Below are positions 27,199 through 36,720 of a stretch of 64,000 nucleotides of DNA, in pieces. The position numbers were made by a program, and so were the translations under genes. The notes beneath the pieces were generated by a model. It was not told where the DNA came from and made no database searches. It saw only the letters and a list, made by a program, of their open reading frames with translations. Numbering within the stretch: position 1 is the stretch's first letter; each line of letters begins with the position of its first letter. This DNA comes from Cellulomonas sp. URHD0024 (GTDB lineage Bacteria; Actinomycetota; Actinomycetes; Actinomycetales; Cellulomonadaceae), in NCBI RefSeq assembly GCF_000426185.1, contig NZ_KE384505.1:559741-623740 (forward strand). Direction: 5' to 3'.

Positions 27199-28086
27199 AT
27201 GGCCGGCGGCCTCGTCGCGGTGCACGCGCACCCCGACGACGAGTCGCTGAGCACCGGCGCGCTGCTCGCCACCTGGGCGCGCGCCGGTCTGCCGACGACC
27301 GTGGTCACCTGCACGCGCGGTGAGCGCGGCGAGGTCATCGGGGTGCCGCTCGCGCACCTCGAGGGCGATGGGCCGGCCCTGGCCGATCACCGCTCGGGCG
27401 AGCTGGCGCACGCGCTCGAGGCCCTCGGTGTGCCCGACCACCTGTTCCTCGACGAGGTGCCGGGCGCGGCTTCGGGCCAGTTCGAGGACTCGGGCATGGC
27501 GTGGCTCGGCACGGGCGAGGCCGGGCTTTCCGACGACGTCCCGCCCCACGCGTTCGTGGGCGTGAGCGTCGAGGACGCGGCTCAACGGCTGGCGGACGTC
27601 CTCAGGTCGCGCGACGCGTCCGTCGTCGTGACCTATGAGCCCGGTGGCGGGTACGGCCATCCCGACCACGTCCGCGCCCACGAGGTGACACGACGGGCCG
27701 TCGAGCTCGTCGAACCGCGCCCGGTTCTGCTGGTCGCGGTCCAGGGCGAGCACGCCTTGCGCGCCGGGTACGCCGCCCTTGCCGGACGTACGTCGCCAGG
27801 CCTCCGCCTCCCCGACGTCGACGGTCCGCTGCCGTCGGTGGCGGTGCCCGACGACCTGGTGGACCTCCACGTCGACGTGCCGCCGGTCCGCGAATCGATC
27901 CTCGCCGCCCTCCGGGCCCACGCGACCCAGGTGCAGGCCGTGGACGCGATCGACGACGACGCCGCGCTGGTCGGCTGCTACGCGCTCAGCAACCAGCTGC
28001 TCGCGCCCCTGCTGCCCGTCGAGGCGTACCGGATCGTCGGTGACGGTGACGTCGCGTGGCCGGCCGGCGTGCGCCGGATAGCCTGA
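27199..28086 (+). CDS. mshB: MshB-type N-acetyl-GlcN-inositol deacetylase (mycothiol synthesis)
   Basis: A PIG-L family zinc deacetylase of 295 aa. It removes the acetyl group of 1-D-myo-inosityl-GlcNAc, the second step of mycothiol synthesis. Zinc motif AHPDDES (His11, Asp14) is at the N-terminus, and HPDH in GGGYGHPDHVRAH provides the third ligand. CTRGERGEVIG and YALSNQLL are typical of MshB. It lies 10 bp after typA and 4 bp before the DUF6113 gene, its usual actinobacterial neighbour. Mycothiol conjugate amidase (Mca) is the main alternative, but length and context favour MshB. Confidence 0.9.
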   Translation: MAGGLVAVHAHPDDESLSTGALLATWARAGLPTTVVTCTRGERGEVIGVPLAHLEGDGPALADHRSGELAHALEALGVPDHLFLDEVPGAASGQFEDSGMAWLGTGEAGLSDDVPPHAFVGVSVEDAAQRLADVLRSRDASVVVTYEPGGGYGHPDHVRAHEVTRRAVELVEPRPVLLVAVQGEHALRAGYAALAGRTSPGLRLPDVDGPLPSVAVPDDLVDLHVDVPPVRESILAALRAHATQVQAVDAIDDDAALVGCYALSNQLLAPLLPVEAYRIVGDGDVAWPAGVRRIA

Positions 28087-28090
28087 CCGC

Positions 28091-28510
28091 GTGCGCTTCT
28101 CCGTCGCCCTGCTCGGCAAGACCGTCCTGACCGTCGGCGTCGGCTTCGTCGTCGGGCTGATCGGGACGATCATGCACCGCAGCGTCCAGCCGTGGGGCCT
28201 CGTCCTCGCTCTGCTTCTCGTGCTGACCGCCGCCACCACCGCTCGGGCGCTCGGCGGGTTGGTCGCCTGGATCGGCTTCGTCGCAGGACTCGGCGTGACC
28301 GTCCTGGCGCTGTCCCAGGAGGGCCCGGGCGGCGACGTCCTCATACCGTCGGGACCGAAGCTCGGCGTCGTGTGGCTCGTCGGCTCGATGGTCCTGGCCG
28401 TCGCGGCGATGTTCCTTCCGCGCGCGTGGTTCTCGGACGCGCCTCGTCCTGCCCGGCCCGCGCGGCCCGTGGCCGGGGATGCCGTCGGGGAGCCGGACAC
28501 CACGCAGTGA
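28091..28510 (+). CDS. DUF6113 family membrane protein
   Basis: A 139-aa protein with four hydrophobic segments (about residues 8-28, 36-55, 57-76 and 90-112) and a Pro/Ala-rich tail. Proteins of this kind often follow mshB in actinobacteria, but the function is unknown. It starts at a GTG four bases after the mshB stop, and its own stop overlaps the flavin reductase start (GTGA), so the three genes are likely co-transcribed. Confidence 0.82.
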   Translation: MRFSVALLGKTVLTVGVGFVVGLIGTIMHRSVQPWGLVLALLLVLTAATTARALGGLVAWIGFVAGLGVTVLALSQEGPGGDVLIPSGPKLGVVWLVGSMVLAVAAMFLPRAWFSDAPRPARPARPVAGDAVGEPDTTQ

Positions 28511-29001
28511 GCCTCGACCTGTCGTCCGACGACTTCCGGTCCGCCATCGGTCGTCTGCCCGCCGGCGTCGCCGTAGTCACGTTGCGCTGGCGGGAGACCG
28601 TCCACGCGATGACCGCGAGCGCGGTCGCATCCGTCTCGCTCGAACCCCCGATGCTCCTGTTCTGCGTGCACGTGGACGCCCGGTTCCGTGACGCCCTGGA
28701 CGATGTGGACACCTGGGCTGTGAGCGTCCTCGCCGACGACCAGGCGCACACCGCCGACTGGTTGGCGTCTCCCGGCCGGCCCGCGTTCGACCAGCTCGCG
28801 CGCGTGCCGCACCGGCCGGCGCCGCTGTCCGGCGGGGTCTGGCTCGACGGGGCGGCCGCGTCGTTCGACTGCCGGACGTCCGCGATCCACCGCGCCGGGG
28901 ACCATGACGTCGTGGTCGGCGACGTGCTCGCAGCGGAGCAGGGGGAGGCGGACGTGGGCGGTCTGGTCCACCTGCGCGGCCGGGTGCGGCCCGTTCGCTG
29001 A
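28507..29001 (+). CDS. flavin reductase family protein
   Basis: A 164-aa FMN-binding split-barrel protein of the flavin reductase-like family. Conserved parts are RSAIGRLPAGVAVVT at the start, AMTASAVASVSLEPPMLLF (flavin site), ARFRDAL, WAVSVLADDQ and GDHDVVVGDVL. Such proteins reduce FMN for two-component monooxygenases or act as small oxidoreductases. No monooxygenase partner is adjacent. It is translationally coupled to the DUF6113 gene. Confidence 0.88.
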   Translation: MSLDLSSDDFRSAIGRLPAGVAVVTLRWRETVHAMTASAVASVSLEPPMLLFCVHVDARFRDALDDVDTWAVSVLADDQAHTADWLASPGRPAFDQLARVPHRPAPLSGGVWLDGAAASFDCRTSAIHRAGDHDVVVGDVLAAEQGEADVGGLVHLRGRVRPVR

Positions 29002-29150
29002 CCCTGCTGCAAGGCCTCCCGCCGGGTTTGTCCGATGCGTCCACCTCGGCAGACCCGACCCGGACCGGTGCGGTCTCGCGGAGGTCTCGATCTGCTGTGA
29101 ATCGCTGTCCGGCGGGTGGTGTGGTCGTCGGGAAATCGCTCGCCGCCACG

Positions 29151-29156
29151 TAGACT
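29151..29156 (+). promoter_or_regulatory. TAGACT -10 box for the VanW-family gene
   Basis: TAGACT sits ~44 bases before the ATG at 29200, which also has an AGGGGAG ribosome site. The rest of the spacer from 29002 shows no gene or clear hairpin. Confidence 0.5.
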
Positions 29157-29199
29157 CGCGCGGGCGCGTTGTACGCGCGGGGAGCGGCAGGGGAGCAGT

Positions 29200-32100
29200 A
29201 TGAGCAAGGGTACGGAGCAGGACCAGTCCGGGCAGGGCGGCGCGACCTCGGGCGCAGGCGCGTCCGCAGATCCGGTCTGGCCCGTCTGGGGCGGCGGCGC
29301 GCCGATGGTGCCCGCCGCAGACCACGAGGCCGAGGACTCGGCCGCCGTCGACGAGGCTGCCGACGAGGTCACGCCCAGCGTCGCCAGCGAGCCGACGACT
29401 GACCCTGAGCCGGCAGCGGACGATGCCGACGACGACAGCGAGACCCCCACGCTCGAGGCGGACGAGCCTGCGACGGACGAGGTCGCGACGGACGAGCTCG
29501 CGACGGACGAGCCTGCGACCGACGAGCCTGCGGCGGACGAGCCTGCGACGGACGAGCCTGGGGCCGCGATTCACGAGCCCGCGCACGACGAGGCCAGCAG
29601 CGACGATGCCACGAGCGACGAGGTCATCAGCGACGAGGCCACCACCGACGAGGCCTCCAACGACGAGCCTGCGACGGACGAGCCTGCGACGGACGAGCCT
29701 GCGACGGACGAGCCCGTGGCTGAGTCCGACGAGGTCGCGATCGACGCGGATCCGGTCGGCGAGGCGCGGATCGACGAGGCCGCGATCCACGAGCCCGCGG
29801 CCGACGAGCCCGCGGCCGAAGAGCCTGTGGCGGACGAGCCCGCGGCGGATGGGCCCGTGGCCGACGAGCCCGCGGCGGACGAGCCCGCGGCCGGGCCGGA
29901 CGAGGCCAGAGTCGACGACCCTGCGAACGACGAGGTCCCGAACGACGGGACGGACGCCGGACCGACGGACGACGGGGCCGCAGGCGACGAGGCCAGCCTC
30001 GCTCCGGTAGCTGCTGCCGAGGAGCCTGCGAAGGCTGACGAGGCCCCCAGCGAGCCGGCGCCGGTCGAGGAGACCGTCGCGGCGGCTGCTGTCGCCGAGA
30101 CCGACGAGGCACCCGCGGACGTGGTCCGCACGGCCGACGTCTCCGACGAGCCCGCCGAGCCCGAGCCGTCCGAGGTGGTTGGTGAGGGCGCCTCGGTGGA
30201 GCCGACGGGTGGCCCGGAGCCGGTGGCCGAAGCCGTCGAGGACGAGTCGGCGCAGCCCGCACCCGAGGGCGAGCAGCCGGCGCCGACCGACGAGACACCG
30301 GTCGTCGTCGCCCCTCCGGCTGAGCCCGAGCCGGAGGTCGTCCGCCCGAATCCGTTCGCGGCGCTGGCGAGCGCTGCGCTCGCTTCGGCGATCAGGCCGA
30401 CCGCACCCACAGTCGTCGCCCCCGAGTCGGAGCCCGCCCCGGCGCCGCAGAGCGCCGTGGTGCCGGCAGCGCCGACCGAGGTGCTGCCGCCCGTCGCCGC
30501 GGAGCCCGATCCGGTACAGGCGCCGACCGAGGTGCTGACGCCGGTCGCCGCGGCGGCCGTCCCGGTCGTGGCGCCCACCGCGGTGACTGCGCGCGTCGAA
30601 CCGACGCCGGTTCCGGCACGCGCGTTCGCGCCGGTCAGTGCCGCGGCCGCCGCGGCGTCCGGCACGATTCAGGCGGGCCCGGTGCCGCCGCGCGAGCGTG
30701 ACCGCGACCCTTCACCGTTCGACGTGTTCGAGCCCGAGAACGGTCGACGCCGGTGGCCGCGACGGCTGGCGATCGTCGGTGGCATCGTGCTGGTGCTCGG
30801 GGCGGCGTACGTCGGTGCCTCGTTCGCGGAGGCCGACAAGGTCCCGCGTGGTGCGAGCGTCGCAGGTGTGGACATCGGTGGCCTCGCGTCGGCGGACGCG
30901 GTCGCGCGCCTCGATGACGAGCTGTCCGGCCAGGCCACCAAGCCGATCCCGGTGGTCGCGCAGGACACGCAGGCCACGTTGGACCCGAAGGTGGCAGGCC
31001 TCACTCTCGACGCGCAGGCCACGGTCGACGAGCTGACGGGCCTGGACCTGGCGACCCCGAAGCGGCTGTGGAACCACCTCGTCGGGGTCGAGGAGCAGCC
31101 CGCGGTCACCGCGGTCGACCAGACCAAGCTGGCCGCGGCCCTCGACGGGCTGGGCACCTCCGTGCAGCTGGAGCCGGTCGACGGCACGATCGTCTACGTC
31201 GACGGGACCGCCCAGTCCACGCAAGCCGTCGACGGCTGGGCCCTCGACCCCGAGGGGGCGGCGAAGGTCGTCACGGACGACTGGCTCGTCGCGCCCCGGC
31301 CCCTGAAGCTGCCGACGAAGCCGGTCGAGCCGACGATCACGCAGGAGGAGACGGACGCCGCCCTCGCGGAGGCGACCACGGTGAGCTCTGCGCCGGTCTC
31401 GGTCTCGGTCGACGGGCAGGTGGCTCTCCTCGACGCGAAGACGCTCGCGGACAACGCGTCGTACGTGCCGACCGACGGGGACCTGGCCCTGCAGCTGAAC
31501 GGCGAAGGCCTGACAGCGGCGGTCCTCGAGAAGCTGCCCACCCTGCTGACGGAGTCGGCCGACGCGCACTTCGAGTTCGTGAACGGCGCGCCGGTGATCG
31601 TCCCCGGTGCCTCGGGCACGACGCTCGACCCCAAGGCGATCGCCGCGGCCGTCGCGAAGGCGGCTGTCTCGAGCAACCGCTCCGCCACGGCCGAGCTCGT
31701 GCAGGCGGACCCGACCGAGTCGACCGCCGCGCTCGAGGCTCTGGGGATCAAGGAGGTCGTCTCGAAGTTCGACACGCCGCTCACCAGCGAGCCGCGCCGG
31801 ACGGTGAACATCACGAACGGTGCCAGCAAGATCAACGGCACGCTGATCAAGCCGGGCGAGACGTTCAGCCTCACCGAGGCGCTCGGGCCGATCGACGCGG
31901 CGCACGGCTTCGTCGAGGCGGGCGCGATCGTCAGCGGTGAGCACACCGACGCCTGGGGCGGCGGCCTGAGCCAGGTGTCGACGACCAGCTACAACGCGGG
32001 GTTCCTCGCGGGCTTCGAGGACATCGAGCACAAGCCGCACAGCGAGTGGTTCGCGCGGTACCCGGAGGGCCGCGAGTCGACGATCTTCACCGGCACGCTC

Positions 32101-32427
32101 GACATGCGGTGGAAGAACAACACCCCGTACGGCGCCCTGGTGCAGTCGTGGGTGGCCGACAACCGCGTCTACGTGTGGGTGTGGGGAACCAAGTACTGGA
32201 CGGTCGAGTCGATCACGAGCCCGCGGTCGAACGTCGTGCACCCCACCACCGTGTACTCCCAGTCGCGCACCTGCGAGCCGTCCTCGGCAGGGAACCCCGG
32301 CTTCTCGGTGACGGTGACCCGCAAGACGTCCCTGAACGGCGAGCTGGTCAAGACCGAGTCGGACTCGTGGCGCTACAAGCCGCAGAACAAGATCGTCTGC
32401 GGGCCGGCGCCCACGCCGGCGCCCTAA
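29200..32427 (+). CDS. VanW family protein with very long acidic N-terminal region
   Basis: A 1075-aa membrane protein. Residues 1 to ~515 are low-complexity and rich in Asp, Glu, Ala and Pro, with DEPATDEPA-type repeats. A basic stretch RRWPRR and one membrane segment (~523-542) follow, putting the acidic half in the cytoplasm and the rest outside. The exterior part has peptidoglycan-binding-like repeats (GASVAGVDIGGL starts the first) and a C-terminal VanW domain (INGTLIKPGETFSL, GGGLSQVSTTSYNAGFLAGF, then TPYGALVQSW). A vancomycin-resistance role is not implied; VanW proteins are probably cell-wall factors. The acidic region's job is unknown. Confidence 0.88.
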   Translation: MSKGTEQDQSGQGGATSGAGASADPVWPVWGGGAPMVPAADHEAEDSAAVDEAADEVTPSVASEPTTDPEPAADDADDDSETPTLEADEPATDEVATDELATDEPATDEPAADEPATDEPGAAIHEPAHDEASSDDATSDEVISDEATTDEASNDEPATDEPATDEPATDEPVAESDEVAIDADPVGEARIDEAAIHEPAADEPAAEEPVADEPAADGPVADEPAADEPAAGPDEARVDDPANDEVPNDGTDAGPTDDGAAGDEASLAPVAAAEEPAKADEAPSEPAPVEETVAAAAVAETDEAPADVVRTADVSDEPAEPEPSEVVGEGASVEPTGGPEPVAEAVEDESAQPAPEGEQPAPTDETPVVVAPPAEPEPEVVRPNPFAALASAALASAIRPTAPTVVAPESEPAPAPQSAVVPAAPTEVLPPVAAEPDPVQAPTEVLTPVAAAAVPVVAPTAVTARVEPTPVPARAFAPVSAAAAAASGTIQAGPVPPRERDRDPSPFDVFEPENGRRRWPRRLAIVGGIVLVLGAAYVGASFAEADKVPRGASVAGVDIGGLASADAVARLDDELSGQATKPIPVVAQDTQATLDPKVAGLTLDAQATVDELTGLDLATPKRLWNHLVGVEEQPAVTAVDQTKLAAALDGLGTSVQLEPVDGTIVYVDGTAQSTQAVDGWALDPEGAAKVVTDDWLVAPRPLKLPTKPVEPTITQEETDAALAEATTVSSAPVSVSVDGQVALLDAKTLADNASYVPTDGDLALQLNGEGLTAAVLEKLPTLLTESADAHFEFVNGAPVIVPGASGTTLDPKAIAAAVAKAAVSSNRSATAELVQADPTESTAALEALGIKEVVSKFDTPLTSEPRRTVNITNGASKINGTLIKPGETFSLTEALGPIDAAHGFVEAGAIVSGEHTDAWGGGLSQVSTTSYNAGFLAGFEDIEHKPHSEWFARYPEGRESTIFTGTLDMRWKNNTPYGALVQSWVADNRVYVWVWGTKYWTVESITSPRSNVVHPTTVYSQSRTCEPSSAGNPGFSVTVTRKTSLNGELVKTESDSWRYKPQNKIVCGPAPTPAP
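29461..29900 (+). repeat. degenerate 15-bp tandem repeats coding DEPA(T/A) in the VanW-family gene
   Basis: Units of GACGAGCCTGCGACG and close variants recur in clusters near 29461-29560, 29665-29715 and 29800-29890, encoding DEPAT/DEPAA pentapeptides. In-frame unit gain or loss between strains is likely. Confidence 0.85.
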
Positions 32428-32693
32428 CCTGAGCGGTGCCGCGGCGCGGGTGGCGGCGGCACCAGCTTGGTGAGGACTATGTCCGCGGCGGGAACCCGGA
32501 CGTCGCCGCGGCGCGTGCGCACGAGGACACCGGCGTCGTCGACGGCGAGAACCTCACCGAGGACGTCGGTGTGCCGGGGTTCGTCGGCCGTGGGTGCCGC
32601 AGGCAGGTCGTCGCGGAGCCGGCGGACCACCACGCGGACGCCCGGGGACCAGGTGCGCCACTCGGTCGAGCTCACCGCGCAGTCCGTGGACAC
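32424..32693 (-). CDS. small SH3-like protein (Rv0428c N-terminal-type domain)
   Basis: An 89-aa protein with a beta-barrel-like pattern: WSPGVRVVVRRL, then DVLGEVLAVDDAGVLVRTRRGDVRVPAADIVLTKLVPP. This resembles the N-terminal SH3-like part of actinobacterial acetyltransferases of the Rv0428c type, which often sit next to fdxA. Here the frame stops right after the domain and no GNAT part follows. It starts at a GTG and is divergent from fdxA. Its stop overlaps the end of the VanW gene by four bases. The homology call is from memory of the family and is moderate. Confidence 0.65.
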   Translation of the reverse strand: MSTDCAVSSTEWRTWSPGVRVVVRRLRDDLPAAPTADEPRHTDVLGEVLAVDDAGVLVRTRRGDVRVPAADIVLTKLVPPPPAPRHRSG

Positions 32694-32759
32694 GCGATCG
32701 CGGTGGGAATCATGTGAGCGATACTAGGAGCGACCCCCGGCCACTGTGGAGGACCGACC

Positions 32760-33086
32760 GTGACGTATGTGATCGCCGAACCTTGCGTTGATGTCAAGGA
32801 CAAGGCGTGCATCGAAGAATGTCCCGTGGACTGCATCTACGAGGGCAAGCGGTCGCTGTACATCCACCCGGACGAGTGCGTGGACTGCGGCGCGTGCGAG
32901 CCGGTCTGCCCGGTCGAGGCCATCTACTACGAGGACGACGTCCCGGAGCAGTGGACCGAGTACTACAAGGCGAACGTCGAGTTCTTCGACGACCTCGGCT
33001 CGCCCGGCGGTGCCGCGAAGATGGGTGAGATCGACAAGGACCACCCGATCATCGCGACGCTGCCGCTGCGCGTGCACGGCGACTGA
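32760..33086 (+). CDS. fdxA: 7Fe ferredoxin (3Fe-4S + 4Fe-4S)
   Basis: A 108-aa FdxA-type ferredoxin. The first motif, EPCVDVKDKACIEECPVDCIYEG, has the spacing for a 3Fe-4S cluster, and CVDCGACEPVCPVEAI ligates the 4Fe-4S cluster. Cysteines are shared between the two motifs as usual. The GTG start has GGAGG upstream. It carries electrons for redox enzymes and lies just before dapC, a common actinobacterial arrangement. Confidence 0.95.
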   Translation: MTYVIAEPCVDVKDKACIEECPVDCIYEGKRSLYIHPDECVDCGACEPVCPVEAIYYEDDVPEQWTEYYKANVEFFDDLGSPGGAAKMGEIDKDHPIIATLPLRVHGD

Positions 33087-33096
33087 CGCCTGCTCG

Positions 33097-34236
33097 ATGG
33101 GTCTGCTGACCGGCGCACTGCCCGACTTCCCCTGGGACACGCTCACGCCGTTCAAGGAGCGTGCCCGCGCGTACCCCGGCAGCATCGTCGACCTGTCCGT
33201 GGGAACTCCGGTCGACCCCACGCCTGCTCTGGTGCAGGAGGCGCTCGCGTCCGCGGCCGACTCGCCGGGCTATCCGACGACGCACGGCACACCGGAGCTG
33301 CGCCAGGCCGTCGTGGACTGGTTCGCGCGCCGCCGTGGTGTGCGCGGGCTCGACCCGGCCGGCGTGCTGCCGACCGTGGGCTCCAAGGAGCTCGTCGCCT
33401 TCCTGCCGTCGCTGCTCGGCCTCGGCGCCGGCGACGTGGTGCTGCACCCGTCCGCGGCGTACCCGACGTACGACGTGGGCGCTCGGCTGGCCGGCGCGAC
33501 CCCGGAGCCCACCGACGATCCCGCGGCGCGTCTGCGCCAGGGCGGCGTGCGCCTCGTCTGGCTGAACTCGCCGGGGAACCCCACCGGCCAGGTCCTGGGG
33601 GTCGACGAGCTCACGCGGGTCGTCGACGCCGCGCGCGCGGCCGCCGCGCGGGACGGTCGACCGGTCGTCGTCGCCTCCGACGAGTGCTACGCGGAGCTGG
33701 CCTGGGACGAGCCGTGGGTGAGCGGCGGCGTGCCGAGCGTGCTCGACCCGCGCGTGACCGGCGGCGACCTGACCGGTCTGCTCGCGGTGTACTCGCTGTC
33801 CAAGCAGTCCAATCTCGCTGGGTACCGGGCGGCCTTCGTCGCGGGGGACCCGGTGCTCGTCGCCGGGCTGCTCGAGGTGCGCAAGCACGCGGGCATGATC
33901 GTGCCCGGACCGGTCCAGGCGGCGACGGCCGCAGCGCTGGCCGACGACGCGCACGTCTCGGAGCAGCGGGAGCGGTACCGCCGTCGTCGCACCACGCTCC
34001 GTTCGGCGTTCGAGCAGGCCGGGTATGCGGTCGACGCGTCGCACGCCGGGCTCTACCTGTGGGTGCGCCCGGAGGCCGGCGACCAGGACAGCTGGGCCAC
34101 GGTCGGGGACCTCGCCTCGCTCGGGATCCTCGTGGCACCCGGCGCGTTCTACGGTGCACCCCGGCACGTGCGCGTCGCCCTGACGGCGACAGACGAACGC
34201 ATTGCCGAGGCTGCCGCACGACTTGCCGGCGCCTGA
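33097..34236 (+). CDS. dapC: succinyldiaminopimelate transaminase
   Basis: A class I/II aminotransferase (379 aa) converting N-succinyl-2-amino-6-ketopimelate and glutamate to N-succinyl-LL-DAP in lysine and peptidoglycan precursor synthesis. Features are GYPTTHGTPELRQAV, LNSPGNPTGQVL, ASDECYAELAW, and the PLP-lysine segment YSLSKQSNLAGYRAAFVAG. The DapC assignment rests on this subfamily pattern, the fdxA-dapC order typical of actinobacteria, and dapD/dapE nearby in the same window. The start is ATG at 33097, ten bases after fdxA. Confidence 0.92.
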   Translation: MGLLTGALPDFPWDTLTPFKERARAYPGSIVDLSVGTPVDPTPALVQEALASAADSPGYPTTHGTPELRQAVVDWFARRRGVRGLDPAGVLPTVGSKELVAFLPSLLGLGAGDVVLHPSAAYPTYDVGARLAGATPEPTDDPAARLRQGGVRLVWLNSPGNPTGQVLGVDELTRVVDAARAAAARDGRPVVVASDECYAELAWDEPWVSGGVPSVLDPRVTGGDLTGLLAVYSLSKQSNLAGYRAAFVAGDPVLVAGLLEVRKHAGMIVPGPVQAATAAALADDAHVSEQRERYRRRRTTLRSAFEQAGYAVDASHAGLYLWVRPEAGDQDSWATVGDLASLGILVAPGAFYGAPRHVRVALTATDERIAEAAARLAGA

Positions 34237-34257
34237 CGCCCATCGGGCGAACGGTTC

Positions 34258-34273
34258 TGTGATCGTCGTCACA
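34258..34273. promoter_or_regulatory. CRP/GlxR-type operator upstream of gltA
   Basis: TGTGATCGTCGTCACA is a perfect TGTGA-N6-TCACA site; with flanking C and G the symmetric arms are six bases each. CRP-family regulators of actinobacteria (GlxR in Corynebacterium, Rv3676 in Mycobacterium) use this motif, and GlxR is known to control gltA in Corynebacterium. It lies ~67 bases before the transcription start inferred from the TACCGT box at 34320-34325. Confidence 0.75.
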
Positions 34274-34294
34274 GGCCCAACGTCCGGTCCAAGA

Positions 34295-34325
34295 TTGGTC
34301 ACGGAACGTCTCGCGCAGGTACCGT
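34295..34325 (+). promoter_or_regulatory. putative gltA promoter
   Basis: TTGGTC (34295-34300) and TACCGT (34320-34325) with a 19-base spacer form a plausible -35/-10 pair downstream of the CRP-type site. The leader to the ATG at 34436 would be ~105 bases; it holds no clear structure. Confidence 0.45.
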
Positions 34326-34435
34326 CGATCCAGGCCAACGGGGGCCCGTATGCGCACGCCGAACGGCGGCCATCAGCTGGCGGCATGGACGCGCGGGACA
34401 TCCCCGCCCCCGAGCCGTCGCAGGAGAGGAACACC

Positions 34436-35758
<1,323 letters not shown>

Positions 35759-35769
35759 GCAATCCGCAG

Positions 35770-35813
35770 ACGTCCGCACTCGTGGGGCGTACGACCCTGA
35801 CGAGTGCGGACGT
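35770..35813. repeat. palindromic intergenic repeat, copy 1
   Basis: Perfect 14-bp arms ACGTCCGCACTCGT (35770-35783) and their complement (35800-35813), with a 16-base loop that starts GGGG and ends CCCTG. It lies exactly between the convergent ends of gltA and the transglycosylase-like gene, so it can terminate both. Two relatives occur at 38850 and 38912. Confidence 0.85.
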
Positions 35814-35823
35814 TCCGCGTTGC

Positions 35824-36720
35824 CTACGTCGTGATCGTGAGGCTCACGGTGCCCGCGGGCACCGGGGTCGTCGACGGGCCCCAGGTTCCGCCCGCGCGGT
35901 CCCAGGTCTGGTCGCCGACGCTCACCGACGTCAGTCCCAAGGGGTCCGAGACGGCGACGGCCCACTGGGCGAGCGCCCAGTCCCGCTCCCCGGCGTCGTC
36001 GACGGACGTCACCGCCGAGGTGGGGAACGTCAGGGTCGCGCCACCGTCGATGGGCGTGACCTCGACGGGCACGTGAGAGCCCAGGTCCCGTTGGATCCGC
36101 GCGACGACGGCGTCCGAGGTGCTCGGCGCGGCGTCGTGCAGGGTGCAGGTCAGGGCGCCCGGCGAGTTGCCGGTGAGCGCGGAGGCCCAGGCGCGCGAGG
36201 TCTCCTCGTGCTGGGCGTAGGCGTCGGGGAAGCCTGAGCGTTGGACCGCCTGGGCGGCCTCGGTGACGGGCAGGTCGCGGTAGCCGGGCACCTTGATCAG
36301 GTGGTCGTAGAAGGTGCCGGCCGCGTACAGCGGATCCTGGACCTGCTCGACGGTTCCCCAGCCCTGCGACGGGCGCTGCTGGAACAGCCCGAGGGAGTCA
36401 CGGTCGCCGTAGTCGACGTTGACGAGCCTGGACTCCTGCATCGCCGTCGCCAGGGCGATGGTCACCGCCCGCGCGGGCAGCTCGCGCTGGACGCCGAGGC
36501 CTGCGATCAGGGCAGCGTTCTCCGCCTGCGTCGTCGACAAGGACCAGGTCTGGCCGTCGACCGTCGCGTCGCACCGGTCCGCGAAGGGCGCGGGAGGGTG
36601 GGTGCGGGTGAGGAACCAGACGACTCCGCCCACGCCCAGGGCCAGGAACGCCAGTGCGACGAGAACGGCGCACCCGGTTCGTCGGGCCGACCCGGCCCGA
36701 CGCCTGCGACGGGCGCTCAC
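35824..36720 (-). CDS. lysozyme/lytic transglycosylase-like membrane protein
   Basis: A 298-aa protein with a basic N-terminus ([13 protein letters not shown]) and one membrane anchor (~18-38). The exterior domain carries [36 protein letters not shown], a lysozyme-fold signature with a candidate catalytic Glu in QESRL. Similar actinobacterial proteins are often misnamed. A cell-wall role is inferred, not proven. The GTG start overlaps the dapD stop (GTGA), so it is co-transcribed with dapD. Confidence 0.75.
   Translation of the reverse strand: MSARRRRRAGSARRTGCAVLVALAFLALGVGGVVWFLTRTHPPAPFADRCDATVDGQTWSLSTTQAENAALIAGLGVQRELPARAVTIALATAMQESRLVNVDYGDRDSLGLFQQRPSQGWGTVEQVQDPLYAAGTFYDHLIKVPGYRDLPVTEAAQAVQRSGFPDAYAQHEETSRAWASALTGNSPGALTCTLHDAAPSTSDAVVARIQRDLGSHVPVEVTPIDGGATLTFPTSAVTSVDDAGERDWALAQWAVAVSDPLGLTSVSVGDQTWDRAGGTWGPSTTPVPAGTVSLTITT

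Noticed and set aside
29571-30665. 364-codon minus-strand Ser/Ala-rich frame opposite the VanW acidic repeats
   Set aside because: It is the direct complement of the DEPAT repeats; serine/alanine repeats arise from the codons used on the other strand.
29200-32427. Vancomycin resistance determinant
   Set aside because: VanW domain proteins occur widely without VanHAX; none of the resistance enzymes is in the window.
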